This document shows, piece after piece, positions 9,087 to 18,865 of a DNA stretch of 64,000 nucleotides; positions within the stretch are counted from its first letter, which is position 1; every line of letters begins with the position of its first letter. The position numbers were made by a program, and so were the translations under genes. Source of the DNA: Lentihominibacter butyricus (GTDB lineage: Bacteria > Bacillota > Clostridia > Peptostreptococcales > Anaerovoracaceae). The notes under the pieces were generated by a model. That model searched no databases. It had not been told where the DNA came from and saw only the letters and a list, made by a program, of their open reading frames with translations. The DNA lies in assembly GCF_025567305.1 (NCBI RefSeq), contig NZ_JAOQJP010000001.1:186001-250000 (forward strand), given 5' to 3'.

Positions 9087-10664
9087 TTAAAGTCCGCTGG
9101 CTCCATAGTTTGAAAGCACTCTGGCTGACGGATCCTTTACGTCACAGCCTTCCCATGAAGCGTTAGGCATCCAGAAGCCTGCGATCATTTCAGCCTGTCC
9201 CGGATAGTACTTTTCGAAGATCTCTCTGTAGAGCAAGGATTCCTTAGTAAACGGTGTGGCATAGCTGTAGCGTGACGCTTTTTCTGCGAACTCCGCATCT
9301 GTGTAACGGCTTTCGGCATACTCTTTCAGGTAGTCGACCATGGAGTGCCCTACGGCGTCTGAGAACGCAGCTTTTTCGCGGAAAAGTATGTCGTGAGGGA
9401 GATAGTCGCCTTCGAATGCGTGGCGCAGCAGGTATTTGCCCTTGCCGTAGATGTTCATCTTCTTTGCAGGGTCTACGGCCATCACGTATTTTACGAAGTC
9501 GATATCGCCGAACGGAACGCGCGCTTCCAGCGAGTTTGCGGAGATGCAGCGGTCTGCGCGGAGCACGTCGTACATATGCAGCTCGCGGATGCGCTTTTCT
9601 GACTCTTTCTGGAATTCTTCTGCGGAAGGTGCGAAATCGGTGTATTTGTAGCCGAAAAGCTCGTCGGATATCTCGCCTGTGAGCAGCACGCGTATGTCGG
9701 TGTTCTCGTGTATCCATCTGCAGAGCAGGTACATGCCCATGCTGGCTCTGACGGTAGTGATGTCGTAGGTGCCGAGTATGCTGATGACTTCTTCCAGCGA
9801 GTCGAGGACCTGTTGCTTCGTCATGATCACCTCGGTGTGGTCGCTGCCGATATAGTCGGCGACCTGTTTCGCATATTTGAGGTCGATAGCGTCTTCACTC
9901 ATGCCTATCGCGAAGGTGCGTATCGGTGTGCTGCTTTCTCTGGCGGCGATGGCACATACGAGCGATGAATCCAGACCGCCTGAGAGCAGGAATCCGACCT
10001 TGGCGTCGGCAATAAGCCTCTTGCCGACCCCGGCAGTGAGCTTTTCGCGTATCTTCCGGCATACCGTTTCAGTGTCGTCTGTGATGATGCTGCTGACTTC
10101 TGCTATGTCGCAGTAGCATACGAACTCCCCGTCCTTGTAGTAATGTCCCGGTGGGAAGGGTCTGATGCGATCGCACAGACCTGTGAGGTTTTTTGGTTCG
10201 CTTGCAAATACTATGGTGCCGCGACTGTCGTGACCGTAATAGAGCGGGCGGATGCCGATCGGGTCTCTGGCTGCGATATAGCTGTCTGTTTCGGCATCAT
10301 ATATTATCATCGCGAATTCGGCGTCGAGCATCGCGAACATGTCTGTGCCGTATTCTCTGTACATGGGGAGCAGGATCTCGCAGTCGGATCCGCTTGCAAA
10401 TTCGTACTTTGCGGAGAGCTCGGCCTTGAGTTTTTCGAATCCGTAGATCTCGCCGTTGCATACGGCATAGCTGCCGTCGAGCTCGAACGGCTGCATCCCT
10501 TCAGGTGTGAGCCCCATGATGGCCAGGCGGTGAAAGGCCAGCAGACCGTTTCCTGTGTCTGTGATGCGGCTGTCGTCCGGGCCTCTCGATATCGTCTTGT
10601 CAAATCCTTCTATAAATTCATGCATTGCGGCGCAGGGGCCGCAGTAGCCCATGATAGAACACAT
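9087..10664 (-). CDS. asnB: asparagine synthase (glutamine-hydrolysing)
   Basis: 525 aa. Makes asparagine from aspartate, ATP and glutamine. Cys2, the nucleophile of class II glutaminases, directly follows Met1 (MCSIMGYCGP). The glutaminase domain runs to about 200 and includes SRGPDDSR, FHRLAIMG and CNGEIYG. The synthetase domain has the ATP-pyrophosphatase loop SGGLDSS (228-234). It is slightly shorter than E. coli AsnB (554 aa). It lies 13 nt downstream of glnN in the same direction, so asparagine and glutamine synthesis appear to be co-transcribed. Confidence 0.95.
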   Translation of the reverse strand: MCSIMGYCGPCAAMHEFIEGFDKTISRGPDDSRITDTGNGLLAFHRLAIMGLTPEGMQPFELDGSYAVCNGEIYGFEKLKAELSAKYEFASGSDCEILLPMYREYGTDMFAMLDAEFAMIIYDAETDSYIAARDPIGIRPLYYGHDSRGTIVFASEPKNLTGLCDRIRPFPPGHYYKDGEFVCYCDIAEVSSIITDDTETVCRKIREKLTAGVGKRLIADAKVGFLLSGGLDSSLVCAIAARESSTPIRTFAIGMSEDAIDLKYAKQVADYIGSDHTEVIMTKQQVLDSLEEVISILGTYDITTVRASMGMYLLCRWIHENTDIRVLLTGEISDELFGYKYTDFAPSAEEFQKESEKRIRELHMYDVLRADRCISANSLEARVPFGDIDFVKYVMAVDPAKKMNIYGKGKYLLRHAFEGDYLPHDILFREKAAFSDAVGHSMVDYLKEYAESRYTDAEFAEKASRYSYATPFTKESLLYREIFEKYYPGQAEMIAGFWMPNASWEGCDVKDPSARVLSNYGASGL

Positions 10665-10677
10665 TGTTATTCCTCCT

Positions 10678-12774
<2,097 letters not shown>

Positions 12775-12808
12775 GATCTTTACCTTTCCTTTCCGGTGAT
12801 CTGCCCGT

Positions 12809-12866
12809 AAAAAGCAAACGAGGCAGTGACGTCTGGGATACTTGTGATCCAGGACACCATTGCCTC
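12809..12866 (-). promoter_or_regulatory. leader hairpin 2 of glnN-asnB (attenuator-like)
   Basis: Read on the minus strand, a near-continuous stem of about 19 bp with three mismatches and two G-T pairs (GAGGCA / TGCCTC at its base) has a small ACAAG loop and is followed by GTTTGCTTTTT. It lies about 35 nt before the glnN start and close to its RBS. It could terminate transcription or control translation; the sequence alone does not decide. Confidence 0.6.
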
Positions 12867-12961
12867 ATTTACTAAAAAAAATGTCAAATATGTCAGGCTC
12901 CCCTGCGAGTGGGATCGGCAGTGCGAAATTTTTAAAGAGGTTTGTCAAGAGTGCACTGCAC

Positions 12962-13001
12962 ATAAAAAGGCGTCAGAGAGTGTTTACTCTGAGACGCCTT
13001 T
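12962..13001 (-). terminator. leader hairpin 1 of glnN-asnB (early terminator)
   Basis: On the minus strand, AAAGGCGTC / GACGCCTTT (9 bp) encloses an AGAGT-AAAC-ACTCT inner hairpin and runs into TTTTTATG. It starts only about 10-15 nt after the expected transcription start, so most transcripts would stop here unless read-through is promoted. This is the pattern of an attenuator. Confidence 0.68.
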
Positions 13002-13017
13002 GCCTTCATGACTCGTT

Positions 13018-13045
13018 ATTATACTCGCATTTTTAGAATAATCAA
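13018..13045 (-). promoter_or_regulatory. promoter of glnN-asnB
   Basis: On the minus strand, TTGATT (13045-13040) and a perfect TATAAT (13023-13018) are separated by 16 bp. Confidence 0.7.
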
Positions 13046-13151
13046 CCCCTTTTTTGAAAAAAATCAAATTTTACTGAAAGTATTGTCGAATATATACTCG
13101 TGTATACCGAGAAAGCATGCACAATAAAATGTCGAAAAAGCGACAAAAAAG

Positions 13152-13181
13152 TTGACAGAATGGACGGCACGGGGGTATAAT
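13152..13181 (+). promoter_or_regulatory. promoter of glnA
   Basis: Perfect consensus TTGACA (13152-13157) and TATAAT (13176-13181) with an 18-bp spacer. A promoter this strong in front of a structured leader fits control after initiation. Confidence 0.82.
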
Positions 13182-13195
13182 AAAAAATCAACGGG

Positions 13196-13267
13196 CAAAG
13201 ACGTTCGTACGGATCGAGTAAGGAAGAGGAGTATTCCTTATTTGTTTGTGCAGGTCTTTGTTTTTTT
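13196..13267 (+). promoter_or_regulatory. structured glnA leader: two abutting hairpins inside a terminator-like stem
   Basis: Hairpin 1 is TTCG-TACGGAT-CGAG (13204-13218). Hairpin 2 is TAAGGAA-GAGGAGTA-TTCCTTA (13219-13240) and follows with no linker. Outside them CAAAGAC (13196-13202) pairs with GTCTTTG (13254-13260), which runs into a T7 tract. Two adjacent small hairpins before a terminator are what ANTAR antiterminators bind, and an ANTAR gene is the next gene but one. The loops do not clearly match the published hexaloop rule (A at 1, G at 4), so the assignment is tentative. Confidence 0.5.
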
Positions 13268-13295
13268 GTTTTACCGGAAAGGCAGGGAATAGGAA

Positions 13296-14504
13296 ATGAT
13301 GTATTCGAAGGATGAAGTGATGCAGTTTGTCGAAGAGGAGGATGTAAAGTTCATTCGTATGGCATTCTGTGATATTTACGGCAGACAGAAAAATATTTCG
13401 ATCATGCCGAAAGAGCTTGAACGCGCATTTGAATACGGTATCGCCATCGATGCTTCAGCTGTCGACGGCTTCGGGGGCGAGGTGTATTCCGATCTGCTGC
13501 TTAGTCCGGATTCATCGACTCTGTCATTCCTTCCGTGGAGACCGGAGCACGGCAAGGTAGTGCGCATGTTCTGCAATGTGATGCGCCCCGACGGGAATGC
13601 TTTCGAGGCCGATACGAGGAGGATACTTCAGGACGCGGTCTCTGCCGCGGAAAGCGAGGGTATCTCATTTGCGTTCGGATCGGAGATGGAGTTCTACCTT
13701 TTCAACAGAGATGAAAACGGCAGGCCGTCAGATGTACCGTATGATGAGGCGGGATATATGGATATAGCGCCGGAGGACAAGGGCGAGAACGTAAGGCGCG
13801 AGATATGTCTGACGCTCGAGCAGATGGGCATAAGGCCGGAAAGCTCTCATCACGAGGAGGGCCCGGGGCAGAATGAAATAGACTTCAGATATGCAGAGCC
13901 TCTGAAGGCTGCAGATGATGCGGTCACTTTCCATTCGGTCGTGAATTCGATAGCGACGCTGAACGGTATATATGCGGATTTTTCGCCAAAGCCGATAAAG
14001 GGCAGGTCGGGGAACGGCATGCACATAAATTTCTCCGCAAAGTGCAGTACAGGTAGAGATGTGCTCCCGCATGTGATAGCGGGAATACTGGAGCATATTT
14101 CTGAGATGACGGTATTCCTGAACACGGTGGAGGATTCGTACGAGAGACTGGGATCGGATAAGGCTCCGCAGTATATATCGTGGTCGAGCGAAAACAGGTC
14201 GCAGCTTATAAGGATACCTGCGGCTTTCGGAGAGTACAGACGCGCGGAGCTTAGGTCGCCGGATCCTTTGTGCAATCCATATCTGGCATATGCGCTGCTG
14301 ATACACGCGGGACTTGACGGGATCAGGAACGGATACGATCTGCCGCAGCCTGCGGACATAAATCTGTACACCGCGCCTGCGGAAGTGACGGCAGGGTACG
14401 AAAGGCTGCCTGGGAATCTGGATGATGCCAGGAAACTTGCGGTGAACAGCGATTTCATCGCGTCGGTACTTCCGGATATGCTGATAGAGCACTACACGAG
14501 GTGA
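13296..14504 (+). CDS. glnA: glutamine synthetase, type I (short form)
   Basis: 402 aa; usual type I enzymes have about 440-470. The N-terminal beta-grasp region contains the ammonia-site Asp (AIDASAVDGF). The catalytic domain has GSEMEFYLF near 128, SSHHEEGPGQNEIDF, GNGMHINFS, the glutamate-binding NRSQLIRIP from about 300, and AELRSPDPLCNPYLA. The common form has GSS where ASA is found here, and the C-terminal helices end early. No Tyr-adenylylation segment is recognisable. It probably makes glutamine, but a related gamma-glutamyl ligase role is possible. A strong promoter and structured leader lie upstream; the ANTAR gene follows after 110 nt. Start may be either ATG at 13296 or 13299. Confidence 0.88.
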   Translation: MMYSKDEVMQFVEEEDVKFIRMAFCDIYGRQKNISIMPKELERAFEYGIAIDASAVDGFGGEVYSDLLLSPDSSTLSFLPWRPEHGKVVRMFCNVMRPDGNAFEADTRRILQDAVSAAESEGISFAFGSEMEFYLFNRDENGRPSDVPYDEAGYMDIAPEDKGENVRREICLTLEQMGIRPESSHHEEGPGQNEIDFRYAEPLKAADDAVTFHSVVNSIATLNGIYADFSPKPIKGRSGNGMHINFSAKCSTGRDVLPHVIAGILEHISEMTVFLNTVEDSYERLGSDKAPQYISWSSENRSQLIRIPAAFGEYRRAELRSPDPLCNPYLAYALLIHAGLDGIRNGYDLPQPADINLYTAPAEVTAGYERLPGNLDDARKLAVNSDFIASVLPDMLIEHYTR

Positions 14505-14554
14505 ATGAAGGACAGAGGATATAAGGAGCCGGAAAAGCGCAAAGCGCAGGACAG

Positions 14555-14571
14555 GGCACAGCGTGCCTTTT
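14555..14571 (+). other. small hairpin between glnA and the ANTAR gene
   Basis: GGCAC-AGC-GTGCC followed by TTTT, preceded by a GCGC-AAA-GCGC hairpin. This could be a weak terminator or processing site that lowers read-through from glnA into the ANTAR gene. Confidence 0.4.
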
Positions 14572-14614
14572 GCATAAATCATCGCATTGTTTTCAGGGAA
14601 AGGGGGAAAAGCAG

Positions 14615-15199
14615 ATGGATCTTATGGAACACAGCTACAGCGTTCTTGTCGTATCATCGTCCGCAAAATTCAATGATTCACTGATGAAGCTTCTCCCGGA
14701 GACCCGTTACGGTCCGGTGATAACTGTGGGGGATGTCGCCGCGGCGAGAAGATGCATGCTCGAGCGGGATTTTGATATCGTTGTCATAAACACTCCTCTG
14801 CCGGACGACTTCGGGACGGAGCTGGCTCTGGACATATGCGAGAGCACAGGGACCGGCGTGCTGTTTTTTGTAAGGTCCGATATCTATCACGATGTGAATG
14901 CGCGCGTTTCTCCGCATGGCGTGCTGACTGTATCAAAGCCTGCGCCTGTCACGGCGATAAATCAGTCGCTGATGATACTCTGCGGCATGAGGGAGCGGCT
15001 GAGGCGCATGGAAAAAAAGACAGCATCCATCGAAGAGAAGATGGAGGAGATCCGTATCGTGAACCGTGCCAAGCTCCTGCTGATAGAACAGCTCAAGATG
15101 ACGGAAAAAGAGGCGCACCGCTACATAGAAAAACACGCTATGGACAGGTGTGTAACGAGACGTGATATAGCAGAGAAGATAATTTCGATATATAAATAG
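14615..15199 (+). CDS. ANTAR-domain response regulator with degenerate receiver
   Basis: 194 aa. An N-terminal receiver-like fold (about 7-125), a short coiled linker (about 125-145) and a C-terminal ANTAR RNA-binding domain (about 138-190; RAKLLLIEQLKMTEKEAHRY). ANTAR proteins bind pairs of small hairpins in nascent mRNA and prevent termination (family knowledge). The receiver has Ser14-Ser15 where the acidic pair belongs and Asn59 in place of the phosphorylated Asp (VVINTPLP); the conserved Lys108-Pro is kept. It is thus probably phosphorylation-independent and controlled by ligand, partner or amount. Likely targets are the glnA and glnN-asnB leaders nearby (inference). ATG at 14615 has AGGGGG upstream. 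Confidence 0.9.
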   Translation: MDLMEHSYSVLVVSSSAKFNDSLMKLLPETRYGPVITVGDVAAARRCMLERDFDIVVINTPLPDDFGTELALDICESTGTGVLFFVRSDIYHDVNARVSPHGVLTVSKPAPVTAINQSLMILCGMRERLRRMEKKTASIEEKMEEIRIVNRAKLLLIEQLKMTEKEAHRYIEKHAMDRCVTRRDIAEKIISIYK

Positions 15200-15230
15200 G
15201 ATGCCGGCGGTCCGGGATCCGGCAGGTGTC

Positions 15231-15260
15231 TGCAGATTTCTGAAGATGTCTGAAGATGTC
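15231..15260 (+). repeat. 10-bp direct repeat in the purF leader
   Basis: TGAAGATGTC occurs twice in tandem, preceded by a degenerate copy TGCAGATTTC. A TGCCGG / CCGGCA hairpin lies just upstream (15202-15224). Function unknown. Confidence 0.55.
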
Positions 15261-15319
15261 TGCGGGCACAGCGAAGAACCGGCAGCACCGCAGCGTGAAA
15301 AATAACGGAGGATTTTGAG

Positions 15320-16771
15320 ATGAGCGAGAACATACATGAGGAATGCGGCGTCTTCGGCGTATATGCTAAGGAACAGTCGGACGTTGCAGGCATAGCATAT
15401 TACGGGCTTTACGCACTTCAGCACAGAGGCCAGGAAAGCTGCGGCATGGTCGTCAATGATGACGGCGTGTTTGTTTCGCGCAAAGACCTGGGGCTTGTGA
15501 ACGAAGTGTTTTCTAAAGATGCACTGCGGAGTTTTCCGCATGGTAAGATGGTCGTCGGACATGTCAGATACGGTACGACGGGCGCTACCAGCCGGTCGAA
15601 CTGTCAGCCGATAGAGGTGAATCACCAGAAGGGGAAGATGGCGCTGGCACATAACGGCAACCTCAGCAATGCGTTCGAACTCAGAAGCGAGCTTGAGCTG
15701 AACGGCGCGATTTTCCACACGACGAGCGATACGGAGATAATCGCATATATCGTCACGCAGGAACGGCTGAAAACTCCGTCTATAGAAAAGGCTCTGAGCA
15801 GTGCTATGTCAAGGCTCGACGGAGCGTATTCGCTGGTGCTCATGTCTGCCGCGAAGCTGATAGCTGCGAGGGATCCGTACGGTTTCAGGCCTCTCTGCTA
15901 CGGCGTCATGCCGGACGGTACATATGTAGTGGCGTCAGAAAGCTGTGCGCTGGCTTCTGTGGGGGCGAAGTTCGAGCGCGATGTGCTGCCGGGCGAGATA
16001 CTGGTCTTTGACGACAGCGGCGTGAGGTCGGATCGTACTCACTGCGGAAAGAAAGAACGCCATATATGTGTATTCGAATATATATACTTTGCAAGGCCTG
16101 ATTCAGTGATCGATCAGGTGTCGGTGCACGAAACCAGAAAGCGCTCGGGCAGGATCCTTGCCAGATCTCATCCGGCTGATGTCGATGTGGTTGTCGGTGT
16201 GCCTGATTCGGGAATAGATGCGGCTCTGGGATACTCACAGGAGTCCGGTGTACCGTACGGCATGGGCTTTATAAAAAACAAGTACATAGGCAGGACTTTC
16301 ATATCACCGGGGCAGGACAGCAGGCTCGACAAGGTGAGGATAAAGCTGAATCCTATACGCGAGGAAGTAGCAGGCAAGAGAGTCATGATAATAGATGATT
16401 CGATTGTTAGAGGTACGACGAGCGGGCAGATCGTGAAGCTGCTGAGGGATGCAGGCGCGATAGAGGTGCACATGAGGATATCGGCGCCGCCTTTCATCAA
16501 TCCGTGTTATTACGGGACTGACATAGATTCGAGGGAGAATCTGATAGCATGTCATCATTCTGTCGATGAGATAGCTGATATCATCGGAGCTGACAGTCTG
16601 GGATTCCTGCCGGAGGAAGAGCTTCGTTCACTGGTAGGATGCGACGAATACTGTCATGCCTGTTTCAGCGGCGAGTATCCGACTGCGATACCCGTGAGCA
16701 CACAGAAGGACAGGTTCGAAGCGAAGCTTTCTGATAAGGACAGGGAGCCTGGAACTCAGGATAAGAAGTAA
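15320..16771 (+). CDS. purF: amidophosphoribosyltransferase
   Basis: 483 aa. First committed step of purine synthesis: PRPP plus glutamine gives phosphoribosylamine. An 8-residue propeptide precedes Cys9, the glutaminase nucleophile (EECGVFGVY). The PRPP loop is VMIIDDSIVRGTT. Four cysteines match the [4Fe-4S] ligands of the Bacillus enzyme: Cys250, Cys396, Cys445 and Cys448; this iron-sulfur form is oxygen-sensitive, which suits an anaerobe. No other pur gene is in the window. It sits next to glutamine synthetases and the ANTAR regulator, so it may be controlled with glutamine supply (inference). GGAGG lies at a normal distance before the ATG. Confidence 0.95.
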   Translation: MSENIHEECGVFGVYAKEQSDVAGIAYYGLYALQHRGQESCGMVVNDDGVFVSRKDLGLVNEVFSKDALRSFPHGKMVVGHVRYGTTGATSRSNCQPIEVNHQKGKMALAHNGNLSNAFELRSELELNGAIFHTTSDTEIIAYIVTQERLKTPSIEKALSSAMSRLDGAYSLVLMSAAKLIAARDPYGFRPLCYGVMPDGTYVVASESCALASVGAKFERDVLPGEILVFDDSGVRSDRTHCGKKERHICVFEYIYFARPDSVIDQVSVHETRKRSGRILARSHPADVDVVVGVPDSGIDAALGYSQESGVPYGMGFIKNKYIGRTFISPGQDSRLDKVRIKLNPIREEVAGKRVMIIDDSIVRGTTSGQIVKLLRDAGAIEVHMRISAPPFINPCYYGTDIDSRENLIACHHSVDEIADIIGADSLGFLPEEELRSLVGCDEYCHACFSGEYPTAIPVSTQKDRFEAKLSDKDREPGTQDKK

Positions 16772-16862
16772 AGAAGAAAAGTCAAGCAGGGCGGTCTCGC
16801 ATCGAAACCTTTCAGCATGATCGAAGCGGGAGCGACTGATACAGGCGGAGGCTGTATCCGGC

Positions 16863-16891
16863 AGAGATGCCGGAAACGGTCTCTGTTTTTT
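16863..16891 (+). terminator. intrinsic terminator after purF
   Basis: AGAGA / TCTCT with an inner CCG-GAAA-CGG hairpin, followed by a T6 tract. The preceding 90 bp hold a GATACAG-N7-CTGTATC hairpin whose role is unclear. Confidence 0.75.
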
Positions 16892-16899
16892 ATTATGTA

Positions 16900-16923
16900 G
16901 GAAATATCAATTTCGATATTTCC
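16900..16923. repeat. perfect hairpin GGAAATATC-N6-GATATTTCC
   Basis: A 9-bp perfect inverted repeat just after the purF terminator. The left arm recurs once near 27465. It may be an operator or a decayed mobile-element end. Confidence 0.45.
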
Positions 16924-17010
16924 GGAATATCAAGAAAAGTTTCACATGAAAATATGTGGTGAAGCCACTTTTGTTCTAACCTAATTGACAAGAGGGGGCC
17001 ATGAGGAAAA

Positions 17011-17194
17011 TACCAAAAGTAAGATAGACAATAGTATGATTTTGGTAAAATACACCCTGTTAGCTCGCTTGCATATATGTGTGATTACCAAAGAGATGAG
17101 TTGAAGCGCTTTTCTTTGGTATTTTTTGTTAAAAAAGCCCGATTTTGAAAGTTTTTTTACCAAGATCGATCGATTGCAAGCTGGATCTTGGTAA
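17011..17194. repeat. three spaced inverted repeats with TACCAA/TTGGTA cores
   Basis: TACCAAAA/TTTTGGTA at 17011-17047, TACCAAAG/CTTTGGTA at 17086-17121 (followed by T6), and the 11-bp TTACCAAGATC/GATCTTGGTAA at 17157-17194. Start-to-start spacing is about 71-75 bp. A lone TTTTGGTAA lies near 17259. The region is AT-rich and has no gene. The middle copy could act as a terminator; the set looks like repeated binding sites or hairpins. Confidence 0.6.
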
Positions 17195-17378
17195 TAGGGA
17201 AGGTCTAGGCGCCTTGTTTTTTTGAAAAAATGCTAAAACAGAAATGTGTAATGATGTTTTTTGGTAATTTATTCATGTGTGACGCAGAATAACTGTCTGC
17301 GAAAAAAGAAGAAAAACAGACCATTCGGGGAGCAGCATCTGTTCATTGATATCGTTCAGCAGCATATGATGTAGAACT

Positions 17379-17579
17379 TAGAACTGCGGGGGCGGACTGG
17401 CGTCGGTCTTCGAACCGGCGAATAAATGCCCCCTTCGGGGATACCTTTATGTCGGCTTTAGGAATCGGCAGATCAATGAAGCCCCCTTCGGGGATAACCC
17501 GATGTCGACATTCCGTCGACATATCAATGCAACCCTGAAGGATATCTTTATGCCGGTTTTTCAAACCGACAAATAAATG
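17379..17579. repeat. four-unit tandem repeat, 50-51 bp period, each with a hairpin
   Basis: The anchor AT(C/A)AATG ends the units at 17428, 17478, 17529 and 17579. The later units begin with CCCCTTCGGGGATA or a degenerate form, then hold a stem whose arms differ between units but stay paired, for example TGTCGAC / GTCGACA and CCGGTTT / AAACCG. The array ends 25 bp before the next start codon, so it would form the 5' leader of the saccharopine-dehydrogenase-like gene. On the minus strand it reads as a 17-codon repeat, probably a by-product. Confidence 0.7.
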
Positions 17580-17604
17580 AAATTAGATGGAAGGATGGTT
17601 TGGG

Positions 17605-18840
17605 ATGAAAAAAGTTGTTGTCATAGGCACAGGTGCACAGGGCACAACGGTTGCAAAGAGACTTGACGAAGAACCGTCAGTAGGAGAAATAATATGTGCG
17701 GACTATAACAGAGATGCAGTGGATGAGCTTGCCGGAAGTCTTAAAAAAGCTGCAGGTGTGAAATGTGACGCTGGAGATGTGGGCAGTATAGTGGAATGTG
17801 CGCGTGGCGCGGATCTTATCGTGAATGCGCTGCCTCTGGAATTCGGTAAAAATGTACTCGATGCGGCACTGGAAGTAAAAGCAGATTACCAGGATTTCGC
17901 TGCATCTACGGCTTTCGATGAACCGGAAGGCATGGGATGGGTGAGAGGAATGAAATACCAGTTTGACGTCTACGGTCCAAAGTTCCGGGACATCGGCAGA
18001 CTGGCGATAATCGGCACGGGATCGGCGCCGGGACTCATATGCTGCGCGACAAGAGACGCGATGAAGTATCTCGATACGTGCGATACGATCTACAACATAG
18101 TATGGGAAGGCGTTGAAAGTAAACGGTTTCAACCGTTCTGGTGGTCTCCGGAGACAGCGATACAGGATATGCAGCAGAAGCCTTACATATTTGAGGACGG
18201 CAGGATATTCGAGGGCGAACCGTTTGAGGATCCGATCACCAGAAAATACGACTACATGAGCCGAGAGGTGACTTTCCTCAATCACTGCCATGACGAGCCC
18301 GTGCAGTACGGTCTGAACGCAGAGAAATACTTCAAAGGCTGCAGGAATGCATATTTCAAATACGCCGGAGTAGGGATGGACTTTGCGTATCCTCTTTACA
18401 GAGCAGGGCTGCTCAGCCATGAAGAGATAAATGCGAATGGGTATGTGGTGGCGCCATTTGACGTGATAGTTTCATGCATGCCGCAGCCGCCGCGGTTCCG
18501 CGACGAGATAAAGCAGATACTCGATGAAGGTCTGATAAGCGACGAAGGCTGCATGGCAGTAGAGGCTTACGGGGAAAAGGACGGCAGACGCATACTCGTC
18601 GAAAATCATGTGATGGCTCCGGGCTTTGCAGAATCATTCAGAAAAGCCGGTATGACCGGAGAAATGTACCTGACGGGACAGGGCGGGTTCCTGTTCTCGA
18701 AGCTGCTGGTGAACGATGATATCGATGTGACCGGGCTGATATCATCGGATATGCTCCCGCAGGAAAGCGTGGATAAGTACTTCGAATATGCAGAAGCGCT
18801 GGATATAAGGCTTGAAACGAAAGTGACGGAAATCGGATGA
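17605..18840 (+). CDS. saccharopine dehydrogenase-like NAD(P)-binding oxidoreductase
   Basis: 411 aa. The N-terminal Rossmann fold starts with VVVIGTGAQGTTVAKRL, and the middle part ALPLEFGKNVLDAAL and GSAPGLICCATRDAM follows the saccharopine dehydrogenase / carboxynorspermidine dehydrogenase fold. These enzymes join or split an amino acid and an oxo acid through a secondary amine, but the family is wide and the substrate cannot be read. ATG 17605 is chosen because it begins the Rossmann strand; an upstream in-frame ATG at 17587 would add six residues. An amino acid permease follows after 25 nt, so the pair probably takes up and oxidises an amino acid or derivative (inference). Leader holds a tandem hairpin array. 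Confidence 0.8.
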   Translation: MKKVVVIGTGAQGTTVAKRLDEEPSVGEIICADYNRDAVDELAGSLKKAAGVKCDAGDVGSIVECARGADLIVNALPLEFGKNVLDAALEVKADYQDFAASTAFDEPEGMGWVRGMKYQFDVYGPKFRDIGRLAIIGTGSAPGLICCATRDAMKYLDTCDTIYNIVWEGVESKRFQPFWWSPETAIQDMQQKPYIFEDGRIFEGEPFEDPITRKYDYMSREVTFLNHCHDEPVQYGLNAEKYFKGCRNAYFKYAGVGMDFAYPLYRAGLLSHEEINANGYVVAPFDVIVSCMPQPPRFRDEIKQILDEGLISDEGCMAVEAYGEKDGRRILVENHVMAPGFAESFRKAGMTGEMYLTGQGGFLFSKLLVNDDIDVTGLISSDMLPQESVDKYFEYAEALDIRLETKVTEIG

Positions 18841-18865
18841 CATCGGGTCGGCACAGGGAGGTGAG

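Noticed and set aside
16780..16862. a riboswitch or known small RNA after purF
   Set aside because: One good hairpin, but no match to a class I can name; left unassigned.
17343..17564. 73-codon minus-strand frame with a 17-residue period
   Set aside because: The period comes from the 51-bp DNA repeat; hairpin arms vary in a way that fits RNA pairing and not protein conservation, and no RBS is seen.
17379..17579. CRISPR array
   Set aside because: Only about four degenerate units; the 'spacers' are self-complementary and no cas gene is present.
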